The notes under the pieces were generated by a model. It searched no databases, was not told the DNA's origin, and saw only the letters and a list, made by a program, of their open reading frames with translations. A stretch of DNA of 64,000 nucleotides. Source: Acidimicrobiia bacterium. GTDB lineage: Bacteria; Actinomycetota; Acidimicrobiia; Acidimicrobiales; Bin134. Positions 43,862 to 53,248 of this stretch are shown here, piece after piece. A program made the translations under genes and the position numbers. Each line of letters begins with the position of its first letter. Position 1 is the stretch's first letter. The stretch spans positions 1 to 64,000 of the forward strand of contig JAJDYE010000012.1 of assembly GCA_022822905.1 (NCBI GenBank), read 5' to 3'.

Positions 43862-45163
43862 TTATGCCACTAGGCGGACTTGTTGGTGCTTGACGGCGCC
43901 GAGGTGGAGGTGGCCGTGGCGATCGGGCTCATCGGCCAGCTCCAAGCGGGGGAGGATGGGCAGGATGGCTTTGAGCATGGCCCGGAGCTCCCAGCGGGCC
44001 AGATTGGCGCCCAAGCAAAAATGGACGCCGTGGCCGAAGGCCATGTGCTGGTTGGGATTGCGGCCCACGTCGAAGCGGTAGGGATCGTCGAACACAGCAT
44101 CGTCTCGGTTGGCCGACGGGTAGAACACGCCTATGGTGTCGCCCTCTCTGATCGTTTGGCCGTGGCGCTCCACGTCGGCGGTGGCGGTGCGGGCGAACTG
44201 GATCACCGGAGAGGTCCACCGCAGGATCTCCTCCACCGCGGGCTCTATCAGAGACTCATCGGCCAGGAGGCGGTCGATCTGGTCGCGGTTCTGGAGCAGA
44301 GCGGTGACGCCCGAGGTGGTGGCGTTGCGAGTGGTCTCGTTGCCGGCGCCCAGCAGCAGGGTGATATAGCCGGTGAGCTGCTGGGTGTTGAGCGGGCAGC
44401 CGTCTACCTCGCCCCGGACCACGGCGCCGGTGAGGTCGTCGCGGGGCTCGGCCTGGCAGTCTTCGATGATCGTGCCGATATAGGCGCTGAAGTCTTTGCC
44501 CATCCGGAACCTCAGGTCGTCGAAGGTCTCGCCCGGCTCGGCCCACCGCATGTTCTCCTCGTCGTTGAACGCCATCTCGGTGAACTTGTGGACCTTCGAC
44601 CAGTCCTCGATGTCGAGGCCCATGAGATCGCAGATGGTGGCCAGCGGCAGCTTCACGGCGTAGTCCAGCACCAAATCGGCTTCGCCGTCGCGCTCCAGAA
44701 TCTCTACGAACTCGCCGGTGAAGCGGGCGGCGTACTGGGCGAGGTGCCCCTCGTGCTCCCGCATGGCCCGGGGGGTGAAGCGACGGGCGGTGAGCAGTCG
44801 GAATCGGGTGTGGCGGGGACGGTCCAGGAACACCATGTCCATGGGCTCGTCGAGGTCCCAGCCCAGTTCGGTGAGCCGCCGTTCCCGGCGCTCCCACATG
44901 CCCTTGTCCTCTTCGATGGAGGCCAGGCGGAGGCGGGGGCCGCCGTTGATGAACAGCTTGTCGTTGGACGACACCCAGTGGATGTCCTCGTGGCGGGTGA
45001 TGGCCCAGAACGGCTCGATGTCGGGGCGCTCATACCAGTGCACCGGGGCCTCGGCTCGCAGCAGATCCCACGCCGCCCACGGGTAGCCGCGGTCTTGGTA
45101 GAGGTGAGTGGAGTGAATGTCGATCTCGTCGAGCGATAGTGCCCTGGTGTCTGTCATGGTCAT
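43862..45163 (-). CDS. Cytochrome P450
   Basis: The ATG at 45163 is chosen because GGGGGAG lies seven bases upstream; the frame is open further but without conserved sequence. The 433-residue enzyme has I-helix LLLGAGNETTRNATTSG, ExxR in EEILRWTSP and haem loop MAFGHGVHFCLGANLARWE. It closely follows the unrecognised 302-residue gene and precedes the SDR. The N-terminal SLDEIDIHS start and the WERRERRLTELG insertion resemble CYP families that act on steroids or terpenoids. Substrate is unproven. Confidence 0.92.
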   Translation of the reverse strand: MTMTDTRALSLDEIDIHSTHLYQDRGYPWAAWDLLRAEAPVHWYERPDIEPFWAITRHEDIHWVSSNDKLFINGGPRLRLASIEEDKGMWERRERRLTELGWDLDEPMDMVFLDRPRHTRFRLLTARRFTPRAMREHEGHLAQYAARFTGEFVEILERDGEADLVLDYAVKLPLATICDLMGLDIEDWSKVHKFTEMAFNDEENMRWAEPGETFDDLRFRMGKDFSAYIGTIIEDCQAEPRDDLTGAVVRGEVDGCPLNTQQLTGYITLLLGAGNETTRNATTSGVTALLQNRDQIDRLLADESLIEPAVEEILRWTSPVIQFARTATADVERHGQTIREGDTIGVFYPSANRDDAVFDDPYRFDVGRNPNQHMAFGHGVHFCLGANLARWELRAMLKAILPILPRLELADEPDRHGHLHLGAVKHQQVRLVA

Positions 45164-45222
45164 GCGCTGCTCCCCCACGCCTTGCTTGCAGAGACATATT
45201 GGCAGAGCGGCGTGGGTGGGCT

Positions 45223-46131
45223 CTAAGTGCTCCCGTTTCTGAGGCCCTCCCACAACTTCGAGCGGAGAGGTTCGGGGGCTACGAGCTCGAAGGATTGGTT
45301 GTCGAGGCGGGCGAAGCCTTCTAGGGGCCTACCGGGGCGCCACCAGAGGGCGTTGGGGCTGACGGAGTTGGGACCGGCTAGGTAGCGGATGTAGCTGGCG
45401 GCCAGCATGGTGGCGGAATCCTCCACGAACTGTTCATCAAGCTCGATGGGGCAGACCATCACGGTGTGGGCCGCGGGCACGGTGACCACCGCGCCCTGCG
45501 GACTGATGTCGGGAACTGTGCGGGCGAAGTCGAGCAGGTGGCCGGTTACGAACAGGGAATCGCCGGTGAAGACCCGGATCTTGCCGGGCAACTCGCTCCC
45601 CTCCAATGCAGTCAACGGCTCGTCCATCAAGGTGTTGGCCAGCGCAACCGCCATCACCTCGCCCTGCTCGATGTCCCATTCCTCGAAGTAGCTGCGGTCT
45701 ACCGGGCAGGCGGCACCATCCAGGTCCACCGAAAGGCAGGCAGAGAGGCCCAGGGGCAAAGGGTCGCAGACCGGGTCGATCTGGTTCAGATGATGGGGAC
45801 CGACCACCCTCACCCGCAGGTCGGGTCGGAGCTTCTGGTAGTCGGCTAGGCGCTCAGCCAAGACATCGGGGGCGAAATCGTCGAGCCGGGCGACGTGGTT
45901 GTAGACGATCAGCCGCCAATCCTCGAGATCGGCCGCCCGGCAAGTTTGGGCCAAGTTGGACAGGCCCAGGACGCAGTCCATCTTCTCGACGGATACGGTG
46001 CCCTCGACCTCATCAAAGGCGCACTCGCCGAATCGGGCTTGAACGACGCTCTCCACGTGGCTCAAGAAGCTGCGGAGTTGCTCTGGGGTCCACCACGGAG
46101 CCCAGGCGCAGGAAACAGGCGGAGCAGACAC
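45223..46131 (-). CDS. Unrecognised 302-residue protein
   Basis: The start is a GTG with a strong GGGGAGGAG site six bases upstream. The product is a mixed alpha/beta protein with no signal peptide or membrane segment; recognisable stretches are IVYNHVARLDDFAPDVLAER, VDLDGAACPVDRSYFEEWD and FTGDSLFVTGHLLDFA. No family is recognised with confidence. It precedes the P450 and SDR genes on the same strand with 59 bases between and may act with them. Its 5' side faces an AT-rich spacer shared with pyrE. Confidence 0.7.
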   Translation of the reverse strand: MSAPPVSCAWAPWWTPEQLRSFLSHVESVVQARFGECAFDEVEGTVSVEKMDCVLGLSNLAQTCRAADLEDWRLIVYNHVARLDDFAPDVLAERLADYQKLRPDLRVRVVGPHHLNQIDPVCDPLPLGLSACLSVDLDGAACPVDRSYFEEWDIEQGEVMAVALANTLMDEPLTALEGSELPGKIRVFTGDSLFVTGHLLDFARTVPDISPQGAVVTVPAAHTVMVCPIELDEQFVEDSATMLAASYIRYLAGPNSVSPNALWWRPGRPLEGFARLDNQSFELVAPEPLRSKLWEGLRNGST

Positions 46132-46289
46132 AGGCTCCTCCCCTCATTCTTATGTTGAATGGGGGAAGTTTGGGACGACCGTAGCGGGGTTGGGTTGGGG
46201 ATCGCTTGTGGAAATCTAATTATTTCTCTTTTATTTCAATTTATTTCAAGGGACCGAGCGAGGTCAGCGGCGACCGCTAGTCTGAGACC
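46132..46289. promoter_or_regulatory. AT-rich divergent promoter region before pyrE
   Basis: This 158-base spacer separates the 302-residue gene (minus) from pyrE (plus). The segment 46210-46250 is strikingly AT-rich for this genome and holds a perfect tandem decamer, tttatttcaa at 46230-46239 and 46240-46249. It is the probable site of at least the pyrE promoter, but no clear -35/-10 pair is seen. Confidence 0.4.
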
Positions 46290-46847
46290 GTGGCTGACGC
46301 GGCGCTCATTGACATCATCAAGCGACAGGGACTGCGGAAGTTGGACCAGCCGATAGAGCTGGCCAGTGGGGCCATGTCGAACGACTTCGTCGACGTCAAG
46401 GTGGCCCTCTGCCGATGGGCCGACCTTCAGGTGGCGTGCCGGGCGATTGTTCAGCAGGTTCGAGAGGCCGGCATCGAGTTTGACGCGGCTGGCGGGATGA
46501 CCATGGGCGCCGACTCGCTGGCGGTGGGCATCGCCGCCGAGACCAGCGGCCAGTGGTTCTCGGTTCGAAAGGAGCCGAAGAAGCGGGGGACGAAACAGCA
46601 GATCGAGGGCACCCCGCTGGGACCGGGCTACCGGGTCTTGCTCCTGGAGGACGCAACCACCACGGGAGGCTCGACGGAGAAGGCCTACGAGGTGATACGC
46701 GACACCGGGGCCGAAGTGGTGGCGGTGGCCACGGTGATCGACCGGGGTGATACCGCCCGTCGCCGCTTTGAGGCACTGGGCGTGCCCTACTTCCCCGCCC
46801 TCACCTACACCGACCTGGGCATCGACCCGGTGGTGCCCCCGGGCTAG
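46290..46847 (+). CDS. pyrE: Orotate phosphoribosyltransferase
   Basis: The 185-residue protein has the PRPP-binding motif VLLLEDATTTGGSTEKA and the flexible loop RKEPKKRGTKQQIEG of orotate phosphoribosyltransferase, plus the N-terminal IELASGAMSNDFVDVK region. It converts orotate and PRPP to OMP in pyrimidine synthesis. It starts with GTG. It is the only core housekeeping gene in the window and stands alone; other pyr genes are not nearby. Length is slightly short for the family. Confidence 0.88.
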   Translation: MADAALIDIIKRQGLRKLDQPIELASGAMSNDFVDVKVALCRWADLQVACRAIVQQVREAGIEFDAAGGMTMGADSLAVGIAAETSGQWFSVRKEPKKRGTKQQIEGTPLGPGYRVLLLEDATTTGGSTEKAYEVIRDTGAEVVAVATVIDRGDTARRRFEALGVPYFPALTYTDLGIDPVVPPG

Positions 46848-46878
46848 GTCGACTGTGGGGACCAGCCCCGCAGGCTGC

Positions 46879-48552
46879 TCAGGCTGAGCGCAATGTGGTG
46901 GCGGGGAGGGTTTCCAGCTGGTCGAGGAGGGACTTGCCGTCGAGGCGGGTGGGCGTGCCAGCCACGAGGATGTGGTCGACGCCGGTTGGTTGGTCGGCGA
47001 TGAGGCGCTCGCCGCGGGCGGGCATGTCGTGTACTCGGCGGATGGGGCCGACGTCGAGGCTGTCCCAATCGACCACGGTGACATCGGCCACCGCGCCGGG
47101 GCGCAGGTAGCCCCGGTCGGGGGCCAGGCCGAGCATCTCGGCCAGCTCCCCGGTGAGCTTGTGGATACCAGCCTCGGGGCTCATCACCTGGCGGTCGCGC
47201 ACCCAGCGGGACAAGAAGTCGGTGGGCATCACCGCGTCGCAGATCTGACCGACGTGGGCGCCGGCGTCAGACAGGCCCATCACCGCCCCCTCGGCCTGCA
47301 TGAGGGACGTCACGCCGTCGACCTCGTCGTTGGCGAAGGTGATCTCGAAACGGGTCAGCAGCCCGTCGGCCAAAGAGATGTCGCACATGGCGTCCCACGG
47401 GGAGCAGCCCCGCTCGGCGGCCACTCCCCCGACGGTGTTGCCCACCAGCTCGGGCTGGTTGGGCGACTCCACGATGGCCAGGGTGTTCCAGCGGGAGGCC
47501 AGCAGGCCGTTGGCGTCGAGGTCGGACTGCACTCGGGCCCGCCAGTCGGGGTCGGCGTACAGGGTGGGGCGGTCTTCGTGGGCCAGCGCCACCAGCTCTT
47601 TGAACGAGCCCATGGTGTAGAAGGAGGTGGGCTCGATCATGGTGACGTGCTGGGTGATGGGACGGCAGGTGACCTGCACCCACACGTCGGCCCCGGCGGC
47701 CCGGCCGGCCAGGTGGTCGGCCAGCTTGGTGCGGTAGTCGGCACGGGAGGAGGCCGCGGCGGGATAGGTGAGGATGGACGACCAGTTGAGACGGCGGCCC
47801 AGCTTGGGCTGGAGGTCGTACACCCAGCGGTAGTTCTCCCCCGGCGCCACGTGTACCACGCCCCGGCCGATCTCGGCGGTGACGCCGATGAGGGCCTCGG
47901 TCTCTTCCTGGGAGGCGGCGATGGACGGCACCGGGCGGCCGCCGTCGCCCAGGTGGAACCCGGCCCGGTCGGTGGAGAACCCCAGAGCGCCACCTTGGAT
48001 GGCCTCGGCCACCGCGGCCTTCATGCGGTCGATCTCCTCGGGGGTGGCCTCCCGCTCGTAGGCGTCTTGGCCCATGACGTAGAGCCGCACCGCGGTATGG
48101 CCCACGTAGCCGCCGAAGTTCACGGCCAGTCCCCGGCGCTGGATCACATCGAGGTATTCGCCGTAGGTCTCGAAGTCCCAATTGACCCCGGCCTCGAGGG
48201 TGGCCACCCGCATGTCCTCCACTTTGTCGAGGGTGCGGATGAGCGAGGCCCGGTCGGCGGCTTTGGTGGGGGCGATGCTGTAGCCGCAGCTACCGGCCAC
48301 CACCGATGTGACCCCGTGCCAGCACGACGACGACAGCCAGGGGTCCCACAGCACCTGGGGGTCGTAGTGGGTGTGGCAGTCGATGAACCCGGGGCAGACT
48401 AGGCGGCCGGAGGCGTCTATCTCTTGGGGGGCCTTGACGGTTTGGTCGATTTCGACGATGCGGCCGTCGGCAATGCCCAAATCGGCCCTTCGGGCAGGAC
48501 CACCGGTGCCGTCGACAACCATGCCGCCCCGGATAGCAATCTCCGCGCTCAC
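46879..48552 (-). CDS. D-aminoacylase-like amidohydrolase (N-acyl-D-amino-acid deacylase family)
   Basis: The 557-residue amidohydrolase has CPGFIDCHTHYDPQVLWDP (first metal His pair), SSCWHGVTSVVAGSCGYSI (Cys ligand typical of D-aminoacylases), and a C-terminal beta-sandwich continuing to the end (ADVTVVDWDSL). D-aminoacylases remove N-acyl groups from D-amino acids; many actinobacterial members of this length are of unknown specificity. It follows the BKACE gene by 39 bases on the same strand, so it is probably part of that operon. Confidence 0.85.
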   Translation of the reverse strand: MSAEIAIRGGMVVDGTGGPARRADLGIADGRIVEIDQTVKAPQEIDASGRLVCPGFIDCHTHYDPQVLWDPWLSSSCWHGVTSVVAGSCGYSIAPTKAADRASLIRTLDKVEDMRVATLEAGVNWDFETYGEYLDVIQRRGLAVNFGGYVGHTAVRLYVMGQDAYEREATPEEIDRMKAAVAEAIQGGALGFSTDRAGFHLGDGGRPVPSIAASQEETEALIGVTAEIGRGVVHVAPGENYRWVYDLQPKLGRRLNWSSILTYPAAASSRADYRTKLADHLAGRAAGADVWVQVTCRPITQHVTMIEPTSFYTMGSFKELVALAHEDRPTLYADPDWRARVQSDLDANGLLASRWNTLAIVESPNQPELVGNTVGGVAAERGCSPWDAMCDISLADGLLTRFEITFANDEVDGVTSLMQAEGAVMGLSDAGAHVGQICDAVMPTDFLSRWVRDRQVMSPEAGIHKLTGELAEMLGLAPDRGYLRPGAVADVTVVDWDSLDVGPIRRVHDMPARGERLIADQPTGVDHILVAGTPTRLDGKSLLDQLETLPATTLRSA

Positions 48553-48591
48553 GCCATCAATCTATGCCCAAGCTTGGTAGGGCGGCGAGTG

Positions 48592-49479
48592 TCAGTGCTT
48601 CGTCAGGTGCAGCTTGTCGCGCACCGCTTCGGGGCCGAGGACTTCGTAGTTCATGGATTCGAGGATGGTTGCGGCCCGGGTTACCAGGGCGGCGTTGGTG
48701 GCTAGTTGGCCTCGGCTGAGGTAGATGTTGTCTTCGAGGCCGACCCGTACGTTGCCTCCGGCGATAGCGGCCAGTCCGACGTAGGGGAGCTGGCTGCGGC
48801 CCAACGAGAAAGCGGAGAAGACCCAGTCGTCGGGCAGGTTGTTGACCATGGCCATGAAGGTGTTGAGGTCGTCGGGGGCGCCCCAGGGGATGCCCATGCA
48901 CAGCTGCACCATGACCGGATCGTCGATGAGCCCTTGTTCCACCAGGCGCTTGGCCAGCCACAGGTGGCCGGTGTCGAAGATCTCGATCTCAGGGCGAACG
49001 CCCAGCTTCTGCACTTGGCGGGCCATCTCATCAAGCACCGACGGGCTGTTGACCATGATGTAATCGCCCTCGCCGAAGTTCATGGTGCCGCAGTCGAGAG
49101 TGGTGATCTCGGGCATCAGCTCGCGCACGTGGGCCAGCCGCTCGGTGGCTCCGGCCATGTCGGTGCCGTCGGTGGCGGGGGGCAGGGGCTGCTCGGCCGA
49201 CCCGAGGGTGAGGTCACCGCCCATCCCGGAGGTGAGGTTGAGCACCACATCGGTGCTGGACGCCCGGATCCGCTCCACCACCTCGGCGTACAGCTCCACG
49301 TCGCGGGCTGGCTCGCCGGTGTCGGGATCGCGAACGTGGATGTGGACGATGGCCGCACCCGCTTTAGCGGCGTCGATGGCCGCGTCGGCGATCTGCTGGG
49401 GAGTGATGGGCACCAGGTCGGACTTGGACGTGGTGTCGCCACTGCCGGTGATGGCGCAGGTGATGAATACTCCGCTCAT
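48592..49479 (-). CDS. BKACE family beta-keto acid cleavage enzyme (DUF849)
   Basis: The 295-residue TIM-barrel protein has ITCAITGSGDTTSKSD (conserved start), the Zn-binding HIHVRDPDTGEP (two His) and LDCGTMNFG, characteristic of BKACE (formerly DUF849). These enzymes condense a beta-keto acid with acetyl-CoA to yield acetoacetate and a new CoA ester, as in carnitine, lysine or beta-ketoadipate degradation. Its start overlaps the stop of the dioxygenase (ATGA), strongly linking the two. The substrate is proposed to be dehydrocarnitine (see findings). Confidence 0.92.
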   Translation of the reverse strand: MSGVFITCAITGSGDTTSKSDLVPITPQQIADAAIDAAKAGAAIVHIHVRDPDTGEPARDVELYAEVVERIRASSTDVVLNLTSGMGGDLTLGSAEQPLPPATDGTDMAGATERLAHVRELMPEITTLDCGTMNFGEGDYIMVNSPSVLDEMARQVQKLGVRPEIEIFDTGHLWLAKRLVEQGLIDDPVMVQLCMGIPWGAPDDLNTFMAMVNNLPDDWVFSAFSLGRSQLPYVGLAAIAGGNVRVGLEDNIYLSRGQLATNAALVTRAATILESMNYEVLGPEAVRDKLHLTKH

Positions 49480-50651
49480 GCGGGAGCCAGCTTGCTCTCT
49501 TGAGCCCTACGGTTCAACACCCGCAGCTTGGAGTAGATGTCGTCGCTGTTCATATAGCACCCCCGGAACAAGCGGCGACCGGTGGCGGTTTCGAACGGCT
49601 CCCGGGCATGTTGCACTCGCCGGTTGTCGAATACCGCAATGTCGCCGGGCTCCAATCTGTAGGTGATCAGGAATCGGGGGTCGCGGGACAGCTCGCCCAG
49701 CTTCTGCACTGCCCGATAAGCCCGGGGGATGTCGTCTGCGGCCATGTCGGGGAAGGTCCGCACCGGATAGAAAGTCCGCAGGGTGAGGGGTGTACCGGCC
49801 ACTCCCAAATCGATGAGCGGCCCCGACCAGCGCCAGTCGACCTCGGCGCCCCGACCGTGGAACACCCACCGCAGCGTGGTGAGGGCGTCGTAGACCTCGG
49901 GATCGTGCTGCTCCAGGTAGCGGGCGATGGCCAAACCGTCGCTCATCTGGCTGGCCCCGCCGACACAGGAGTTCTCGATGCAGTGGAAGAACTGGAATCC
50001 CGGCGGTATCTCCAGCGAGGGGAGGTCGGTGTGAGGGCCCAGCCCGATGCTCATGTAGGCGGTGGAGGTCGGATCGGGCACCGCCTCAATGTCCCATACC
50101 GGGCCGAAGTGGGAGTCGCGCAGCACGCCGACTCGACGGGCCACCTCCTCCACTTGGCTAGGTTCAACGGAAAGCGAGGTGAGCCGGGTCAGGCCGTAGG
50201 CCGCCAAGTCGTTGAGCCAGAGCCGCAACGTCTCGGGGTCGGCCAGCACCGTCGGACCGTGGTAGGTGACCGGTTCGGGAAGCACCGAGGAGTCCCACGC
50301 GATGGGTTCCGGGAGAAAGCTCTCGGGGCGATGCTGGCCGTCGGCCACATGGCGGAGCCAGCCGGGGTGGTAGTGGGAGACCACATCGTCGTGCGCCCAT
50401 CGCACGGCCAGCGCCCCGTCGGCCTCCGCCCAGGCCTCGGCCACCCGCCAATGGTCGCCCAGGTCGCAGGGGTCGAGCAGGCCTTCCCGGGAGGAGATCT
50501 CTACATCGCGTTGCTCGGCCAGCCACCACCGGTAGCAGCGGAGTTCGGCGCCGTCGGCCCATTGGGCCACCACGAACTCGTCGTCGAGACGAACGCCGCT
50601 CAGCGGATGCCACTCGTAACGATAGAAGTCAGGCGTGAGCGGTCCCGCCAT
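49476..50651 (-). CDS. Gamma-butyrobetaine/trimethyllysine hydroxylase-like Fe(II)/2OG dioxygenase
   Basis: The 391-residue protein has the two-domain layout of gamma-butyrobetaine hydroxylase: an N-terminal DUF971-like region (about 10-105) and a TauD-like jelly roll with HTDLP (His and Asp ligands of Fe, in LGPHTDLPSLEIPP) and RRVQHARE (third His). The N-terminal Zn-binding Cys are not visible. It would hydroxylate gamma-butyrobetaine or a related quaternary amine. The BKACE gene follows by ATGA overlap. The 23-base region before the divergent hydrolase at 50675 contains an AT-rich promoter-like stretch. Confidence 0.85.
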   Translation of the reverse strand: MAGPLTPDFYRYEWHPLSGVRLDDEFVVAQWADGAELRCYRWWLAEQRDVEISSREGLLDPCDLGDHWRVAEAWAEADGALAVRWAHDDVVSHYHPGWLRHVADGQHRPESFLPEPIAWDSSVLPEPVTYHGPTVLADPETLRLWLNDLAAYGLTRLTSLSVEPSQVEEVARRVGVLRDSHFGPVWDIEAVPDPTSTAYMSIGLGPHTDLPSLEIPPGFQFFHCIENSCVGGASQMSDGLAIARYLEQHDPEVYDALTTLRWVFHGRGAEVDWRWSGPLIDLGVAGTPLTLRTFYPVRTFPDMAADDIPRAYRAVQKLGELSRDPRFLITYRLEPGDIAVFDNRRVQHAREPFETATGRRLFRGCYMNSDDIYSKLRVLNRRAQESKLAPA

Positions 50652-50686
50652 CGCCTTCAGAGTACACCAGCAATATGATTATTGGT

Positions 50687-51868
50687 ATGCCTTCTCGCCA
50701 GCTTGATTTCCCAGTTTTCGACGCCGACAACCACATGTATGAGACCACCGAAGCGCTCACCAAGCACCTGCCCGACTCCCACCGCGGACTCATCGACTAC
50801 ATCGACCACAACGGCCGCACCAAGATCATGGTGAGGGGCAAGATCAGCGAGTACATCCCCAACCCCACCTTCCAGCGGGTGGGCTCGCCCGGGGCCCAGG
50901 AGGAGTACTTCAAGCACGGCAATCCGGAGGGGAAGTCGCGCCGAGAGATCATGAAGCCGATCGACGCCCTGCCGGGGTTTTTCTCCCCAGAACCCCGGCT
51001 GGAGCTGATGGACGAGCTGGGCCTGGACTACGCCATGATGTACCCCACCTTGGCATCGCTGGTGGAGGAGCGCTTCCGGGACGCTCCCGACGAGTGCCAC
51101 ATCGTGATCCACGCCCTCAACCAGTGGATGCTGGAGCACTGGACCTTCAACTACGAGGGCCGCATCTTCCCGGTGCCCATCGTGACCCTGCCCATCGTGA
51201 ACAAGGCCATCGAGGAACTGGAGTGGTGCGTGGAGCGGGGGGCCCGGGCGGTATTGATCCGCCCCGCGGCGCCTCCTGGCCTGCGGGGGCCGCGCTCGTT
51301 TGCCCTTCCTGAATTCGACCCGTTCTGGGAGCGGGTGGTGGAACTGGACGTGCTGGTGGCCATGCACGCCTCCGACAGCGGCTACACCCGGTTCACCAAC
51401 GAGTGGGAGGGCGCCAGCGGGGAGATGATGGCGTTCAACCAGTCGCTGTTCCAGATGTCGGTTATGCACAACCGGGCTATCGAAGACGCGGTGACCTCGT
51501 GGGTGGCCCACGGCGCGCTCACCCGGCATCCCAAGCTGAAGGTAGCCATCATCGAGAACGGCAGCTCATGGGTGCGCCCGCTGCTGGCCCATCTGGAGAC
51601 GTGCTACCAGCGGTTCCCCCACGCCTGGGAGGAGCATCCGGTGGACGCCATCAGGCGCAATATCTGGATCCACCCCTTCCACGAGGACGACCCGGTGGGG
51701 CTCATCGACGTGGTCGGGGTGGACAACGTGGTGTTCGGCTCGGACTATCCCCATGTGGAGGGCATGTCCGACCCGATCTCATTCGTGGACCAACTGGAAG
51801 GGCTGCCCGACGACCAGATCCGCAAGGTGATGGGCGGCAACATGGCCGCCCTGATGAAGGTGGCCTAG
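50687..51868 (+). CDS. Amidohydrolase-2 family (ACMSD-like) metal-dependent hydrolase
   Basis: Start ATG at 50687 (MPSRQLDF) is favoured over the in-frame ATG at 50675. The 393-residue protein has FDADNHMYET at the N terminus, AMHASDSGY and VFGSDYPHVEG, the same subgroup as the hydrolase at 27558, with about half of positions identical by eye (shared KISEYIPNPTF and EELEWCVERGARAVLIRPA). It faces the amidohydrolase at 51872, three bases apart, so the two are convergent. The paralogue pair in one 25 kb region suggests local expansion. Confidence 0.88.
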   Translation: MPSRQLDFPVFDADNHMYETTEALTKHLPDSHRGLIDYIDHNGRTKIMVRGKISEYIPNPTFQRVGSPGAQEEYFKHGNPEGKSRREIMKPIDALPGFFSPEPRLELMDELGLDYAMMYPTLASLVEERFRDAPDECHIVIHALNQWMLEHWTFNYEGRIFPVPIVTLPIVNKAIEELEWCVERGARAVLIRPAAPPGLRGPRSFALPEFDPFWERVVELDVLVAMHASDSGYTRFTNEWEGASGEMMAFNQSLFQMSVMHNRAIEDAVTSWVAHGALTRHPKLKVAIIENGSSWVRPLLAHLETCYQRFPHAWEEHPVDAIRRNIWIHPFHEDDPVGLIDVVGVDNVVFGSDYPHVEGMSDPISFVDQLEGLPDDQIRKVMGGNMAALMKVA

Positions 51869-51871
51869 GGG

Positions 51872-53233
51872 CTAGCTCTCTGCGGGGACCGGCACCGGCT
51901 CGATGTTGAGGAATCGGGCCAGGTTGTCGCACATGATGGTTTTGATGTCGGCGTCGCTCATGTCTTTGAGCTGGGTGGTGGCGTAGAGGGCGGGGAAGGG
52001 CAGTCCCTCGCTGTGGGGGAAGTCGGAGCCGAACACGACGGGCTCGATCCCCACTGCCTCTACCACCCGGGCCACGTTCTCCTCGGGGAAGGGGGCCACG
52101 ATGAAGTGCTCCCTGAAGATGTCGCTGGGGCGGCGGTCGAGCTTGGGACCCCACCTGGCCCCGCGGCCCATCAGATAGGCGTGGTCCATCTTGCGGAGGA
52201 TGTAGGGCAGCCACACCGTGCCCTGCTCCGACAGGCACACCCTGACGTTGGGGAATCGGCCGAATAGGTTGTGCAGCACCATGGCGGCGACCGTCTCCAT
52301 GGCGGGGCGGTCGCCCCAGTAGAGCACCCATTGAAGGGCGTCGAACTCGCCCAGCCCGTCTTCGGGGTCCTCGCTCCAGTCGGCGCCGTTCTTCTGGTAG
52401 TCGGTGGCCCCCAGGTGGGTCACCACCCGGGCCTCGGCCTCGTTGATGCGGACCCAGAATCCGTCGTAGATGGGGTCGGCCATGGAGCGCCCGCCCCGCG
52501 GGTTGTGGCGGCCGCCGTGGGCGTGGCCGCTGATGATCTGGACGACGGCGGCCCCTTGGTTCAGCACCAACTCCACCTCGGCGGCGGCCTCGTCGGGGTC
52601 GGCCAGCGACACGTAGGCGGGCAGGAACAGGCGGTTCAGGTAGCCCCAGCCGATCTCCTCGTTGATCCAGCGGTTGTACGCCCGGGTGTTGGCGTAGATG
52701 CCGTCGACGTCGTCGGCGAACTCGTACTCCAGCGACAGCACCTGGTTGGAGAACATGAGGGCGGCGCCGATGCCCTGTGAGTCCATGAGGGCCAAGCGCA
52801 GGTCGCGGTTGCCCCACGACTCCTCCTGATCGCGGAAGTAGGCGATGAGCTCGATGCGCTCGTCCATAGAGAGGTTGCGGTAGGGGTTGAGGCGGGACAG
52901 AGTCATCCCCGGAGAGTGGATGTTGGACTGGCCGGTCTTCATCTGGTTCTCGTCGCCAGCGGTGGGCACCGCCCGAGCAGCCACCTCAGCGGCCGTATCG
53001 TCATCCGCAGCCACCAGGGCCACCGCCTGGTTGAGCCGGGACGGCCGCCCGCCGAACACTCCCACCCAGCGGCCTTGCTCGTCGGCTTCGAAGGTGACCG
53101 CCTTGTGCCGCCACTTGGGATCGACGTATTTCACATACAGGTCGCGGGGCTCCACAAAGTGGTTGTCGGCATCGTTGACCAGAAACGGCAATTCAACGTG
53201 CGGCTGCATCTGGGCCAAAGCCATGCCCGCCAT
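51872..53233 (-). CDS. Amidohydrolase-2 family metal-dependent hydrolase, long variant
   Basis: The 453-residue TIM-barrel protein has NDADNHFVEPRDLY, THLGATDYQ, and VFGSDFPHSEG, the DADNH-type amidohydrolase motifs. It is about 60 residues longer than the other two because of an insertion (about 60-120) after the first motif. Family members of this type are usual in actinobacteria degrading complex organics. It is convergent with the shorter paralogue and upstream of nothing on its strand except the AAA ATPase. Confidence 0.85.
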   Translation of the reverse strand: MAGMALAQMQPHVELPFLVNDADNHFVEPRDLYVKYVDPKWRHKAVTFEADEQGRWVGVFGGRPSRLNQAVALVAADDDTAAEVAARAVPTAGDENQMKTGQSNIHSPGMTLSRLNPYRNLSMDERIELIAYFRDQEESWGNRDLRLALMDSQGIGAALMFSNQVLSLEYEFADDVDGIYANTRAYNRWINEEIGWGYLNRLFLPAYVSLADPDEAAAEVELVLNQGAAVVQIISGHAHGGRHNPRGGRSMADPIYDGFWVRINEAEARVVTHLGATDYQKNGADWSEDPEDGLGEFDALQWVLYWGDRPAMETVAAMVLHNLFGRFPNVRVCLSEQGTVWLPYILRKMDHAYLMGRGARWGPKLDRRPSDIFREHFIVAPFPEENVARVVEAVGIEPVVFGSDFPHSEGLPFPALYATTQLKDMSDADIKTIMCDNLARFLNIEPVPVPAES

Positions 53234-53248
53234 GGTACGGCACCGTCA

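Noticed and set aside
46972..48402. Plus-strand open frame (476 codons) opposite the D-aminoacylase-like gene
   Set aside because: Biased composition and lack of domains mark it as a shadow frame.
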